Assembly (NCBI GenBank): GCA_017792405.1
Contig: CP051231.1
Span: 3,852,062 to 3,916,061, forward strand
Source of the DNA: Oceanicola sp.
Lineage (GTDB): Bacteria; Pseudomonadota; Alphaproteobacteria; Rhodobacterales; Rhodobacteraceae
DNA: 64,000 nucleotides
Direction: 5' to 3'
Part shown: positions 42,246 through 51,445 of the stretch, in pieces
Numbering within the stretch: the stretch's first letter is position 1
Layout: every line of letters begins with the position of its first letter
Program-made: the position numbers and the translations under genes
Notes under the pieces: generated by a model
Seen by the model: the letters and a program-made list of their open reading frames with translations, nothing else
What the model was told of the DNA's origin: nothing
Database searches by the model: none

Positions 42246-43349
42246 ATGAGCCTCAACACATTCGGCCACCTCTTCCGCGTCACCACTTGGGGCGAGAGCC
42301 ACGGGCCTGCCCTTGGCTGCACCGTCGATGGCTGCCCGCCGGGCGTGCCGGTGACAGCGGAGCAGCTGCAGGTCTGGCTCGACAAGCGCAAGCCGGGGCA
42401 GAACAAATACACCACCCAGCGGCGGGAGCCGGATCAGGTGGAGATCCTTTCGGGCGTGTTCGAGGGTGTCACCACTGGGACGCCGGTGCAGTTGATGATC
42501 CGCAACACCGACCAGCGCTCGAAGGACTATGGCGACATTGCCGAGAAGTTCCGGCCGGGCCATGCCGACATCACCTATTGGCAGAAGTACGGGATCAGGG
42601 ACTATCGCGGCGGCGGGCGTTCATCGGCGCGGGAAACCGCGGCACGGGTGGCGGCGGGCGGGCTGGCCCGGAATGCGCTGGCCAAGCTGGCACCCTCGCT
42701 TTCGATCAAGGGGTTCATGGTGAGCATGGGCGACCGCGCCGCCGACCCGGCCCGCTACGACATGGCCCAGATCGACCAGAACCCCTTTTGGACCCCCGAT
42801 GCGCAGGCGGCGGAGGAGTGGGCCGGATACCTCGACGAGCTGCGCAAGAGCGGCAACTCTGTGGGCGCGGTGATCGAGGTTGTGGCCTCGGGCGCGCCTG
42901 CGGGGCTTGGCGCGCCGGTTTATGGCAAGCTCGACACCGACCTTGCCGCCGCGATGATGAGCATCAACGCGGTGAAGGGCGTGGAGATCGGCGATGGTTT
43001 CGCCGCTGCCCGCCTTACTGGTGAGGCCAATGCCGACGAGATCAGTATGAGCCAGGGCGGGGCTGTCTATAGCTCGAACCACGCGGGGGGCATCCTAGGC
43101 GGCATCTCGACCGGGCAGGACATTGTGGTGCGGTTTGCGGTGAAGCCGACCAGCTCGATCCTCAAGCCCCGGCGGACGATCAACACGGCGGGTGAGGAGA
43201 CCGAGATCATCACCAAGGGCCGGCATGACCCCTGCGTGGGCATCCGCGCGGTGCCGGTGGGTGAGGCGATGATGGCCTGCGTGCTGCTCGATCACATCCT
43301 GCTCCACCGCGGGCAGGTGGGCGAAGGATTGCCCGGCAAGATCGGCTGA
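42246..43349 (+). CDS. aroC: Chorismate synthase
   Basis: Converts EPSP to chorismate with reduced FMN, the last common step to aromatic amino acids. 367 aa. Signatures: [24 protein letters not shown], the second motif [21 protein letters not shown] and the third [22 protein letters not shown] 8 nt before ATG, but inside a predicted hairpin of the leader. Confidence 0.97.
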   Translation: MSLNTFGHLFRVTTWGESHGPALGCTVDGCPPGVPVTAEQLQVWLDKRKPGQNKYTTQRREPDQVEILSGVFEGVTTGTPVQLMIRNTDQRSKDYGDIAEKFRPGHADITYWQKYGIRDYRGGGRSSARETAARVAAGGLARNALAKLAPSLSIKGFMVSMGDRAADPARYDMAQIDQNPFWTPDAQAAEEWAGYLDELRKSGNSVGAVIEVVASGAPAGLGAPVYGKLDTDLAAAMMSINAVKGVEIGDGFAAARLTGEANADEISMSQGGAVYSSNHAGGILGGISTGQDIVVRFAVKPTSSILKPRRTINTAGEETEIITKGRHDPCVGIRAVPVGEAMMACVLLDHILLHRGQVGEGLPGKIG

Positions 43350-43379
43350 CTGCCTCCTGTCGCCGATCCTGCCAGCGCT

Positions 43380-43399
43380 CCTGACACAACCCTGTCAGG
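43380..43399. promoter_or_regulatory. Inverted repeat ahead of a GST gene
   Basis: CCTGACA-CAACCC-TGTCAGG, perfect 7-bp arms, 40 nt before the GST start. Candidate operator in an 89-nt intergenic gap. Confidence 0.4.
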
Positions 43400-43438
43400 G
43401 GGGCTCTGCTAGGGAGGCGGCAGACACAGGAGACAGTC

Positions 43439-44038
43439 ATGATCAGATTCTACCATTCAGCACATTCACGCAGCGGCACCGTTGCCATGGCAATCGAAGA
43501 AATGGGCCTTTCCGCAGAAATAGAGACGAAAATCGTCTCTGTTGCGCGGAAGGATGGCTCCGGCGGGCCGGACGCCGACAACCCCCACCCCGAAAAGAAG
43601 GTGCCTGCACTGGAGGTGGACGGAACGCTGGTGACGGAACGCGCCGCGATCCTCGCGCTGCTCTCCGAACTGTTCCCCGATGCGCCCACGGCGGTGCCGC
43701 CCGGCCACCCCGAGCGGGGGCCGTTCCTGATGTGGCTGGCCTATTACGCGGGGGTGGTCGAGCCGCTCATCATGGGAATGGTCTGCGAGGTGGCGGACAA
43801 TCCGATCTGGGTGACGACCTATCGCGATATGGGGGCCATGACCGCGCGCATGGAAGCGGCGCTGGAAGGGCAGGACTACCTGCTCGAAAGCGGCTTTTCG
43901 GCGGCCGACCTGATCATGGCCTCGCCCTACCAGTGGAACCGCGACTGGTTGCCCAAGGTTCCGGTGATCGAAGCGTGGTTCGACCGGGTCAACGCCCGCC
44001 CGGCGGTGCAGGCCGTGGTGGCGCGCGAGACCGCCTAG
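43439..44038 (+). CDS. Glutathione S-transferase family protein
   Basis: 199 aa. Thioredoxin-like N-terminus MIRFYHSAHSRSGTVAMAIEEMG (in pieces) with Ser/Arg at the glutathione site, the NPHPEKKVPALEVDGTLVTERAAILALL segment (in pieces) with cis-Pro, and a helical C-domain with GFSAADLIMASPYQW. AGGAGACAGTC gives the ribosome site. Substrate unknown. Confidence 0.87.
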   Translation: MIRFYHSAHSRSGTVAMAIEEMGLSAEIETKIVSVARKDGSGGPDADNPHPEKKVPALEVDGTLVTERAAILALLSELFPDAPTAVPPGHPERGPFLMWLAYYAGVVEPLIMGMVCEVADNPIWVTTYRDMGAMTARMEAALEGQDYLLESGFSAADLIMASPYQWNRDWLPKVPVIEAWFDRVNARPAVQAVVARETA

Positions 44039-44039
44039 G

Positions 44040-44921
44040 TTAGCCCTCGGCCTTCTTGGCGACCTTGGCGAGTTGCACCAGCAGGATGCCCACGGCGATG
44101 ATGGCGACGCCCGCAATGTCGAGTGGGCCGATGCGCTCATCGAGGAAGATCCAGGCGACCAGCACGCCGAAGAACGGGTTCAAAAAGTGGAACGTGGCGG
44201 CCTTCACCGCCCCGATCCGCCCCACCAGCAGGAACCAGATCCAGGTCGCCAGCAGGCCGGGGACGAAGACGGTATAGAGGAAGGCCAGCAGCAGCGAGGT
44301 GCTTGGGGTATATTCCCACGTCTCGAAAAGGGCGGAGGGCAGGATCAGGCAGGCCCCGCCGATGAGCATCTGGTAGCCGACAACGACCATCAGGTTGCCG
44401 CCGCCGCCGGAGGCACCACGCAGGGCCAGCGTGGCCACGGCCAGCGCGAGGGCTGCCACCACGCAAAGCGCCACGCCGGGCAGGCTGACGCCCGCCTCAA
44501 GCCGGGCGCCCATGATCAGCAGCACCCCGCCGAAGCCGAGCACGAGGCCCAGCACGCCGATACGCGGCAGGCGGTCACCCAGCGCGACCCAGCCAATCAG
44601 GCCCACGAGCAGCGGCATGGAGGAGGCGATGATCGCCGCCAGCCCGGCCTCGACCCATTGCATGGCGATGAAGTTCAGGCCGAGATAGAGCGCATTCTGG
44701 CAGACACCGAAGATGATCGTCGCCCGCCATTGTCCGCGCGTGAGGTTGAAGCTCTGCCCCAGCGCACGCGCGATCAGCAGCGCGATGCAGCCTGCCAGAA
44801 AGAACCGGATCGAGCTGACCGCCAGCGGCGGGGCGGCGGTGACGATGATCCGCGCCGAGGTAAAGGCCGACGACCAGATGAAGGCAAAGGTCAGCCCCAT
44901 GAAGATTGCGCGGATATCCAT
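44040..44921 (-). CDS. EamA-family (DMT superfamily) transporter
   Basis: 293 aa, ten predicted helices in two EamA repeats: FAFIWSSAFTSARIIV, LNFIAMQWVEAGLAAIIASSMPLLVGLIGW (in pieces), and ATFHFLNPFFGVLVAWIFLDERIGPLDIAGVAIIAVGI (in pieces). Probable metabolite or amino-acid exporter. The internal ATG (MDIRAIFMG) is preferred to a longer hydrophilic extension. Confidence 0.88.
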   Translation of the reverse strand: MDIRAIFMGLTFAFIWSSAFTSARIIVTAAPPLAVSSIRFFLAGCIALLIARALGQSFNLTRGQWRATIIFGVCQNALYLGLNFIAMQWVEAGLAAIIASSMPLLVGLIGWVALGDRLPRIGVLGLVLGFGGVLLIMGARLEAGVSLPGVALCVVAALALAVATLALRGASGGGGNLMVVVGYQMLIGGACLILPSALFETWEYTPSTSLLLAFLYTVFVPGLLATWIWFLLVGRIGAVKAATFHFLNPFFGVLVAWIFLDERIGPLDIAGVAIIAVGILLVQLAKVAKKAEG

Positions 44922-45040
44922 ATTCAGCCCCTTGTCGTCGCCCAACCGCCCTACGCCTCCCGCGCGGAAGGGTCCAGCCGATTTGTATGACGGGAGCAAG
45001 CATGTTGGCGGGTGCCGCGCTGCCGTGGGCCCGGCTCCCC

Positions 45041-45070
45041 AAAGTAAAAGGCCGCCCGGATGGGGCGGCC
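45041..45070 (-). terminator. Intrinsic terminator of the HU gene
   Basis: On the minus strand GGCCGCCC-CATCC-GGGCGGCC followed by TTTTACTTT: 8-bp GC stem, 5-nt loop, T-rich tract. Confidence 0.85.
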
Positions 45071-45101
45071 TCGAAAGCCTTGGCAGCTTTTAGCGGTCGG
45101 C

Positions 45102-45392
45102 TCAGCCGTTCACGCTGTCTTTCAGAGCCTTGGCGATGGTCATCTTCACCACCTTGTCGGCCTCTTTCTTGATCTGCTCGCCGGTGGCGGGGTTGCGCAC
45201 CATGCGCTCGGGGCGCTCACGGCAGTAGATCTTGCCCACACCGGGGAGGGTCACGGCGCCGCCGCCGGAAACTTCCTTGGTGATGATCGCAGTGATCGCT
45301 TCGAGCGCGGCACCGGCGGACTTCTTGTCGCTGTCCAGCTCTTCGGCGATGGCGGCGACCAGTTGAGTCTTGGTCATCGGTTTGGTTGCCAT
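45102..45392 (-). CDS. HU-family DNA-binding protein
   Basis: 96 aa nucleoid protein: MTKTQLVAAIAEELDSDKKSAGAALEAI helical dimer region, VTLPGVGKIYCRERPERMVRNPATGEQI DNA-binding arm (in pieces) and KEADKVVKMTIAKALKDSV. The arm has RNPATGEQI in the canonical place and a less common Cys in KIYCRERPE. Confidence 0.93.
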   Translation of the reverse strand: MATKPMTKTQLVAAIAEELDSDKKSAGAALEAITAIITKEVSGGGAVTLPGVGKIYCRERPERMVRNPATGEQIKKEADKVVKMTIAKALKDSVNG

Positions 45393-45522
45393 GTACTTGT
45401 CTCCTCGTAAGTGACCCAAGTCTGGGTCTTATGTTTGGCAAATCTACGCCATCTTGCGGCGTCCCACAACGTTTAGTGGCCCTTCGCCCAGTAAATCAAG
45501 GCGTTTTCTGCGATTTTCGGGA

Positions 45523-47007
45523 TCAGAGGAAGGCAGTTTCGTCAAAACTGCGCAATTTCCGGCTGTGCAGCCGCTCCAGCGGCATTGTCCGCAGGTGTTC
45601 CATCGCTCGTATCCCGATCAGAAGATGGTTTGCAACCTGTGATTTATAGAACTCCGAGGCCATCCCGGGCAGTTTCAGCTCGCCATGCAGCGGCTTGTCG
45701 CTCACGCAGAGCAGCGTGCCGTAGGGCACCCGGAAGCGGAAGCCGTTGGCGGCGATGGTCGCGCTCTCCATGTCCAGGGCCACGGCGCGGGACTGGCTGA
45801 GGCGTTGCACCGGGCCGGACTGGTCGCGCAGCTCCCAGTTGCGGTTGTCGATGGTGGCGACGGTGCCTGTGCGCATGATGCGCTTGAGCTCGAAGCCCTC
45901 GAGCTGGGTCACATCGGCCACCCCCTTCTCGAGTGCGATCTGGATCTCGGCCAGCGGCGGGATCGGCACCCAGACCGGCAGGTCATCATCCAGCACGTGA
46001 TCTTCGCGCAGGTATGCGTGGGCGAGCACGAAATCGCCAAGGCTCTGGCTGTTCCGCAGCCCGGCGCAATGGCCCACCATCAGCCAGGCGTGGGGCCGGA
46101 GCACGGCGATATGGTCGGTCGCCGTCTTGGCGTTGGAGGGGCCGACGCCGATGTTGACGAGGGTGATCCCCGCGCCGTTCTCGGCCTTGAGGTGATAGGT
46201 CGGCATCTGCGGCATCTTCGCCGGCGTCAGGATCTCGGCCTCGGGATCGGTGATCTCGACGTTGCCGGTGCTGACGAAGCTCGTGTAGCCGCTCTTCGGA
46301 TCGGCCAGCACGTGCCGGGCGTAGGCCTCGAACTCTTCGACGTAGAACTGGTAGTTGGTGAAGAGCACGTGGTTCTGGAAGTGGTCCGCCGCGGTGGCGG
46401 TGTAATGGCTGAGCCGGGCGAGCGAATAGTCGATCCGCTGGGCGCTGAAGGGCGCGAGCGGGTGGCTGCCATCTTCATGGACATAGCCAAAGTCATCCAC
46501 GATCGCGTCATTCGTGGTGGAGAGGTCCGGCACATCGAATACGTCGCGCAGCGGGTAGCTGAGCGCGCCGTCTTGCGGGACGGAAACCTTGGCGTCGTTA
46601 GCCACGGCAAAATGCACCGGGATCGGCGTGGCAGAGGGGCCGATCAGCACCGGCTGGTTGTGATTGTGGATCAGCAGGCCGATTTGCTGCTTGAGGTAGG
46701 ACCGGAACAGATCGGGCCGCGTGACCGTGGTGCTGTAGGTGCCCGGCCCGGCGACATGGCCAAAGGCAAGGCGGCTGTCGGTCTTGGCGTGGCTCGTGGT
46801 GGTGAGGCGGATCTCGGGGTAGTAGGCGCGGTAGCGCACGGTCGGGGCATCGCCGGTGACCGCCTCGCTGAAGTGCTTGGCCAGAAAGCGGGTGCTGTCG
46901 TGATACAGTTCCTCCAGCCGCTCCACCGCCTTGGCCGGATCATCAAACAGCTCGGCCCGCTGGCCCTCTGGCGTGACGACCGGGGTGATTTGCTCGTTCG
47001 CGTTCAT
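45523..47007 (-). CDS. amn: AMP nucleosidase
   Basis: Hydrolyses AMP to adenine and ribose-5-phosphate. 494 aa with the N-terminal AMP-nucleosidase domain (AVERLEELYHDSTRFLAKHF, RAYYPEIRLTTT) and a C-terminal nucleoside-phosphorylase-like domain (VNIGVGPSNAKTATDHIAVLRPHAWLMVGHCAGLR in pieces, and VALDMESATIAANGFRFRVPYGTLLCVSDKP in pieces with the acidic ribose-site residues). The ATG overlaps the stop of ade, coupling the two enzymes that lead from AMP to hypoxanthine. Confidence 0.93.
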   Translation of the reverse strand: MNANEQITPVVTPEGQRAELFDDPAKAVERLEELYHDSTRFLAKHFSEAVTGDAPTVRYRAYYPEIRLTTTSHAKTDSRLAFGHVAGPGTYSTTVTRPDLFRSYLKQQIGLLIHNHNQPVLIGPSATPIPVHFAVANDAKVSVPQDGALSYPLRDVFDVPDLSTTNDAIVDDFGYVHEDGSHPLAPFSAQRIDYSLARLSHYTATAADHFQNHVLFTNYQFYVEEFEAYARHVLADPKSGYTSFVSTGNVEITDPEAEILTPAKMPQMPTYHLKAENGAGITLVNIGVGPSNAKTATDHIAVLRPHAWLMVGHCAGLRNSQSLGDFVLAHAYLREDHVLDDDLPVWVPIPPLAEIQIALEKGVADVTQLEGFELKRIMRTGTVATIDNRNWELRDQSGPVQRLSQSRAVALDMESATIAANGFRFRVPYGTLLCVSDKPLHGELKLPGMASEFYKSQVANHLLIGIRAMEHLRTMPLERLHSRKLRSFDETAFL

Positions 47008-48806
47008 CCTGCCCCCTCCTCGAACAGCTCGGTCAGCTCGAACTTGGTGACATCGACAAGCCCGAGATCCGAAATCCTGAGTTCGGGTATCACGACCAGC
47101 GCGAGGAGAGAATGCTGCATGTAGGCATTGTTCAGCGTGCAGCCGCAGGCCTCCATCGCGCTCACCATCTGAGCGGCCTTCTCGGCGACCTCGCTGGCGG
47201 GGCTGTCGCTCATCAGCCCGGCGATGGGCAGCTCGACCAGCGCCAGCTCGGCGCCGTCCTTCCAAACGGTCACGCCGCCGCCCACCTCGCCCAGCCGGTT
47301 GGCGGCCTTCGCCATCATCTCGCGGTCGGTGCCGACGACGATCATGTGGTGGCTGTCATGGGCGACGGTGGAGGCCATCGCCATGCGCCCCTCGTAGCCA
47401 AAGCCCTTGACGAAGCCGTTGGTCACGCCCCCGGTGCCGCGATGCCGCTCGACCAGCGCGATCTGGCAGGTGCCTTCCGCGCCCTCGGCCACGCCATCGA
47501 CCACCGGCAGATCCTCGACCAGCGCCTTGGTAGGTGCTTGATTTTCGACCACCCCGATGACGCGGGCGCGGACGGAATTGGCCCCCTCCGGAGCCTCGAT
47601 GATGAAATCGGGCGCCGTGAGGGACTTGCCGAGATGCATCGTGTTGCGGGCCTTCTCGGGCCAGTCGAGATGCGGGAAATCGACACTGATCTTGCCGGAA
47701 TCGGCCACAAGCACGCCTTTGGCCCAGACCTTCTCGATCGGCAGGGTCTTGAGATCGGAGGTCAGGATCACATCCGCCCGCCGCCCCGGCGCGATGGAGC
47801 CAAGCTCCCGCTCTAGGCCGAAGTGGGTGGCGGTGTTCACCGTGGCCATCTGGAGCGCGATCAGCGGGTCGCATCCGCAGTCGATGGCATGGCGGACCAC
47901 CCGGTTCATGTGGCCATCGTTCACCAGCGTGCCGGAGTGGCAATCATCGGTACAGAGGATGAAGTTGCGCGGGTCGAGGCCCTTTTCGGTTACCGCGGTG
48001 ATCTGGCTTTCCACGTCATACCAGGCCGAGCCGAGGCGCATCATCGAGCGCATCCCCTGCCGCACGCGCATCACCGCATCGGCCTCGCCGGTGCCCTCGT
48101 GATCATCCGCCGGGCCGCCGGCGACATAGGCGTGAAAGGCGGGGCCGAGATCGGGCGAGGCGTAGTGGCCGCCTACCGTTTTGCCGGCCCGCTGGGTGGC
48201 GGCGATCTCGGCCAGCATCTTGGGGTCGCCGGCGCTGACACCGGGAAAGTTCATCATCTCGCCCAGCCCAATGATGCCGGGCCAGCCCATCGCCTCGGCC
48301 ACATCCTCGGGGCTGATCTCGAAGCCTGTGGTCTCGAGCCCCGGCGCGGAGGGGGCGCAGCTTGGCATCTGGGTGAAGATCGAAACCGGCTGTAGCAGAG
48401 CCTCATCGTGCATCAGCCGCACGCCCTCCAGCCCCAGCACATTGGCAATCTCGTGCGGGTCGGTGAACATGACGGTCGTGCCGTGGGGCGTGACCGCGCG
48501 GGCGAACTCGGCCGGGGTCAACATGCCGCTCTCGATATGCATATGCCCGTCGCAAAGCCCGGGGATCAGGTAGCGCCCTTCGGCCTCCACCACCTCGGTC
48601 GCATCGCCGATGCAATGGGAGGCATCCGGCCCGACATAGGCAAACCGCCCCGCCTTCACCGCCACCTGCCAGCCGTCCAGCACCTCGCGGCTCTGAACGT
48701 TCACCAGCTTGCCGCCACGGATCACCAGATCCGCCGCCTCGCGCCCTGCGGCCACGGCCACCAGCTCGGGTGCCGCCTCCGCCCATGTTTTGAAATCAGC
48801 CGTCAT
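47004..48806 (-). CDS. ade: Adenine deaminase
   Basis: Deaminates adenine to hypoxanthine. 600-residue amidohydrolase of the AdeC type: LIPGLCDGHMHIESGMLTPAEFARA (in pieces) with the HxH metal ligands and Glu, VMFTDPHEIANVLG, ILCTDDCHSGTLVNDGHMNRVVRHAI (in pieces), and GRRADVILTSDL. The C-terminal domain has VAHDSHHMIVVGTD. The ATG at 48806 is favoured by comparison with typical N-termini (MTADFKTWAEAAPELVAVAAG); 48821 is an alternative. Confidence 0.93.
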   Translation of the reverse strand: MTADFKTWAEAAPELVAVAAGREAADLVIRGGKLVNVQSREVLDGWQVAVKAGRFAYVGPDASHCIGDATEVVEAEGRYLIPGLCDGHMHIESGMLTPAEFARAVTPHGTTVMFTDPHEIANVLGLEGVRLMHDEALLQPVSIFTQMPSCAPSAPGLETTGFEISPEDVAEAMGWPGIIGLGEMMNFPGVSAGDPKMLAEIAATQRAGKTVGGHYASPDLGPAFHAYVAGGPADDHEGTGEADAVMRVRQGMRSMMRLGSAWYDVESQITAVTEKGLDPRNFILCTDDCHSGTLVNDGHMNRVVRHAIDCGCDPLIALQMATVNTATHFGLERELGSIAPGRRADVILTSDLKTLPIEKVWAKGVLVADSGKISVDFPHLDWPEKARNTMHLGKSLTAPDFIIEAPEGANSVRARVIGVVENQAPTKALVEDLPVVDGVAEGAEGTCQIALVERHRGTGGVTNGFVKGFGYEGRMAMASTVAHDSHHMIVVGTDREMMAKAANRLGEVGGGVTVWKDGAELALVELPIAGLMSDSPASEVAEKAAQMVSAMEACGCTLNNAYMQHSLLALVVIPELRISDLGLVDVTKFELTELFEEGAG

Positions 48807-48882
48807 GGCGCAATTGTCCATGCGCCGCCCGGCTGCGCAACCCCCGGCGGAACCGCCGTGGCGGCAGATGCGTTTTCTGGCC

Positions 48883-49866
48883 ATGAACGCCGCGCCCGCC
48901 TCCCTCGTGTACTACCCCGACAGCCGCCCCGGCATCGCCCGGCGCCGCTGCGGCCGGGGCTTCACCTACACCGCGCCAGACGGCACCACGATCGACGACC
49001 GCACGGAGCGCGCACGGCTCAAGGCGCTGGCGGTGCCGCCCGCCTATGAGGATGTGTGGATTTCGCCCAAGCAAAACGGCCACCTGCAGGCCACCGGGGT
49101 CGATGCGCGGGCGCGCAAGCAATACCGCTACCATCCTGATTGGACGGCCTTTCGCGCGGCGACGAAATACTCCGAGCTGCCCGCCTTCGGAGAGGCCCTT
49201 CCCGCGATCCGCCGCCGCGTGGCCCGCGACCTGAACCTCGATGCGGGAGAGGAGGCCTTCGCCCTCGCCGCTGTCATCGCGATGATCGACAGGCTCTCGC
49301 TGCGGGTCGGAAACAGTGACTATGCAAGCGAAAACGGCACCTACGGCGCCACCACGCTCCGCTCTCGCCACCTGCGGCTGAAGGACGGTGACCTGCACCT
49401 TGGCTACACCTCAAAGGGCGGCAAGAAGGTGCGGCGGAAGATTGGCAACAAGCGGATGCAGCAGACCCTGCAGAAGCTTGATGATCTGCCCGGCGCCGAG
49501 CTGGTGACATGGGTGGATGAAGAGGGCGAGGCGCGCACCGTCAGCTCCTCTCGAGTGAACGCATGGCTGGCGGACCTCACCGGCACACCGCGCATCACAG
49601 CCAAGACCTTCCGCACATGGTCGGGCTCGGTGGCGGCCCTTGAGGCGGCGTGTTCGGCAGAAACAGTCACGATCAAGGCCATGTCGGAGGCCGCGGCGCA
49701 GCGGCTCGGCAACACCGCCACCATCGCCCGCAACAGCTACATCCACCCCGCCGTGATCGACCTTGCCGAAGACCCCTCCGCCCTGCCCGAGACCGCGCCC
49801 GACTGCCCCGGCCTGCGCCTGCCCGAGCGGCGGTTGCTGAAGCTGATCGCACGCTGGCAGCCCTAG
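48883..49866 (+). CDS. Type IB DNA topoisomerase (poxvirus/eukaryote-like)
   Basis: Single-subunit topoisomerase relaxing supercoils through a 3'-phosphotyrosine. 327 aa. N-terminal domain RRRCGRGFTYTAPDGTTIDD, KALAVPPAYEDVWISPKQNGHLQATGVDARARKQYRYHP (in pieces), catalytic core LRVGNSDYASENGTYGATTLRSRHL, Arg in ITAKTFRTWSGS and the active-site Tyr in IARNSYIHPAVID. An upstream in-frame ATG at 48868 is possible. Divergent from ade with 76 nt between. Confidence 0.92.
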   Translation: MNAAPASLVYYPDSRPGIARRRCGRGFTYTAPDGTTIDDRTERARLKALAVPPAYEDVWISPKQNGHLQATGVDARARKQYRYHPDWTAFRAATKYSELPAFGEALPAIRRRVARDLNLDAGEEAFALAAVIAMIDRLSLRVGNSDYASENGTYGATTLRSRHLRLKDGDLHLGYTSKGGKKVRRKIGNKRMQQTLQKLDDLPGAELVTWVDEEGEARTVSSSRVNAWLADLTGTPRITAKTFRTWSGSVAALEAACSAETVTIKAMSEAAAQRLGNTATIARNSYIHPAVIDLAEDPSALPETAPDCPGLRLPERRLLKLIARWQP

Positions 49867-49932
49867 GCGAAGGCCCGCTCTGCGCCGCAGCAGGGCCTTG
49901 ACCCGCCAGCCCACCTGACTATTCAGGATTTC

Positions 49933-50595
49933 ATGCAAAAAGGCCTCTTTTCCAGCCTGCCAAGCATCAGCAACTGGCCCGATCGCACCGACCTCTCGGC
50001 GGCGAGCGGCTGGGCGTTGCGCCACGGGCTGGGCGAACCGGGGGACTTTCTGGCGCTGTTGAAGGCCGATGGCGACACGATGCTCGTGGCGGGCGGCGCG
50101 GGCGCCGGGCCGGATGCCATTGGCACCGAGGCCCCGCACGGGAAGGGCGCCGCATTGGCCGCCGCGCTGGCGCAGGTGGACGCCCGCTGCCTGATCTTCG
50201 CCCGCCCTCAGAACGCCCTTGCGCTGGCCGCGCTTTCCGAAAGCCTGCTGCCGCCGATCTGCCCGGACTCCGCGCTCTTTCATCACCGCCACGTCGTCGA
50301 CCCCGATTTCGGCGGCCGCCCGGCGGAGGAGGAAGGCCCGCGCCTTGCCGCACTCCTCGCCGCGCCCGGCACCCGTGCTGCGGTAATCGGCAACCAGGGC
50401 GTGCTGACCCTCGGCAGCCGGGTGTCTCACGCACTGTCGAACCTGCACCGCTTTGAGCGGGCCGCCGGCACCTACCTGCGGGCGCTGGCCACCGGCCACG
50501 CGCTGCGGATCCTGCCTGACGAGCTGGCCGCCGCTCAGCCTGAGCCGGATGCCGAGGCCTTCTTTGCCGCCGTCAAAGCGGTGACCGGTGACTGA
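49933..50595 (+). CDS. Class II aldolase/adducin-like protein with altered metal site
   Basis: 220 aa. Fold indicators: the C-terminal VIGNQGVLTLGSRVSHALSNLHRFERAAGTYLRAL (in pieces) corresponds to the NHGV(L)xxG...A...LE block of class II aldolases, and LFHHRHVVD lies where metal histidines occur. The usual NHG histidine is Gln here (NQG), so the zinc site is probably incomplete and aldolase activity doubtful. First of three coupled genes with the epimerase and ExoD-like protein. Function unknown. Confidence 0.6.
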   Translation: MQKGLFSSLPSISNWPDRTDLSAASGWALRHGLGEPGDFLALLKADGDTMLVAGGAGAGPDAIGTEAPHGKGAALAAALAQVDARCLIFARPQNALALAALSESLLPPICPDSALFHHRHVVDPDFGGRPAEEEGPRLAALLAAPGTRAAVIGNQGVLTLGSRVSHALSNLHRFERAAGTYLRALATGHALRILPDELAAAQPEPDAEAFFAAVKAVTGD

Positions 50596-51445
50596 CGCGC
50601 CGGGCAAAACCCTTCTGTCGCTCGGTCACGGCTACTCCGCCCGCGCCCTCGCCGCACGTATCGCCCTTGAGGGGTGGACAGTGATCGGCACCACGCGCAG
50701 CGCCGAGAAGCTGGAGGTCGATCACGCCGAGATGCACCTCTGGCCCGGCACCGATCTCGCCCCGCTTGCCGCCCGCGCCTCGCACGTGCTGCTGAACGCC
50801 GGGCCGACGGAGGAGGGCGACCCGTTTCTGCCAGAAATCGGCTCTATCCTTGCTGAAACGCGGCCTGAGTGGATCGGCTACCTATCCACCACCGGGGTGT
50901 ATGGCGACCATTCTGGCGAGTGGGTGGATGAGGAGACGCCGCTCACCCCCTCGACCCGCCGGGGCGAGATGCGGCTTCAAGCCGAATCCGCTTGGCAAGG
51001 CCTCGCCGCCACCCATGACCTGCCGCTGCACATCTTCCGGCTTGCGGGCATCTACGGCCCCGGGCGTGGCCCGTTCGCCAAGGTGCGGGCCGGCAAGGCG
51101 CGGCGGATCATCAAGCCCGGGCAGGTGTTTTCGCGCATCCATGTCGAGGACATCGCCCAAGCGCTCGCGGCCTCGATGGCGCGGCCCGACCCCGGCGCGA
51201 TCTACAATCTTTGCGATGATGACCCGGCCCCGCCGCAGGATGTGATCGCCCATGCCGCCGAACTGCTCGGCCTGCCGGTGCCCGAGGCGATTCCCTTCGA
51301 AGAGGCGGAACTTACCCCCATGGCCCGCAGTTTCTATGCAGAGAGCAAGCGGGTGAGGAATGACCGGATCAAGCGAGACCTTGGAGTGGAACTCCTCTTC
51401 CCGACCTACCGGGAAGGGCTCGCCGCGCTCCTCCGCGACGCATGA
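50588..51445 (+). CDS. NAD-dependent epimerase/dehydratase-like SDR (YeeZ type)
   Basis: 285 aa extended SDR. Modified cofactor motif [22 protein letters not shown] (GxGYxxxxxA), VLLNAGPTEEGDPFL, STTGVYGDHSGEWVDEETPL, FRLAGIYGPGRGPFAKVR and FSRIHVEDIAQAL. This class is YeeZ/ActC-like, of uncertain substrate. The GTG start overlaps the preceding gene by 8 nt; its 3' end overlaps the ExoD-like frame by 86 nt. Confidence 0.82.
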   Translation: MTDAPGKTLLSLGHGYSARALAARIALEGWTVIGTTRSAEKLEVDHAEMHLWPGTDLAPLAARASHVLLNAGPTEEGDPFLPEIGSILAETRPEWIGYLSTTGVYGDHSGEWVDEETPLTPSTRRGEMRLQAESAWQGLAATHDLPLHIFRLAGIYGPGRGPFAKVRAGKARRIIKPGQVFSRIHVEDIAQALAASMARPDPGAIYNLCDDDPAPPQDVIAHAAELLGLPVPEAIPFEEAELTPMARSFYAESKRVRNDRIKRDLGVELLFPTYREGLAALLRDA

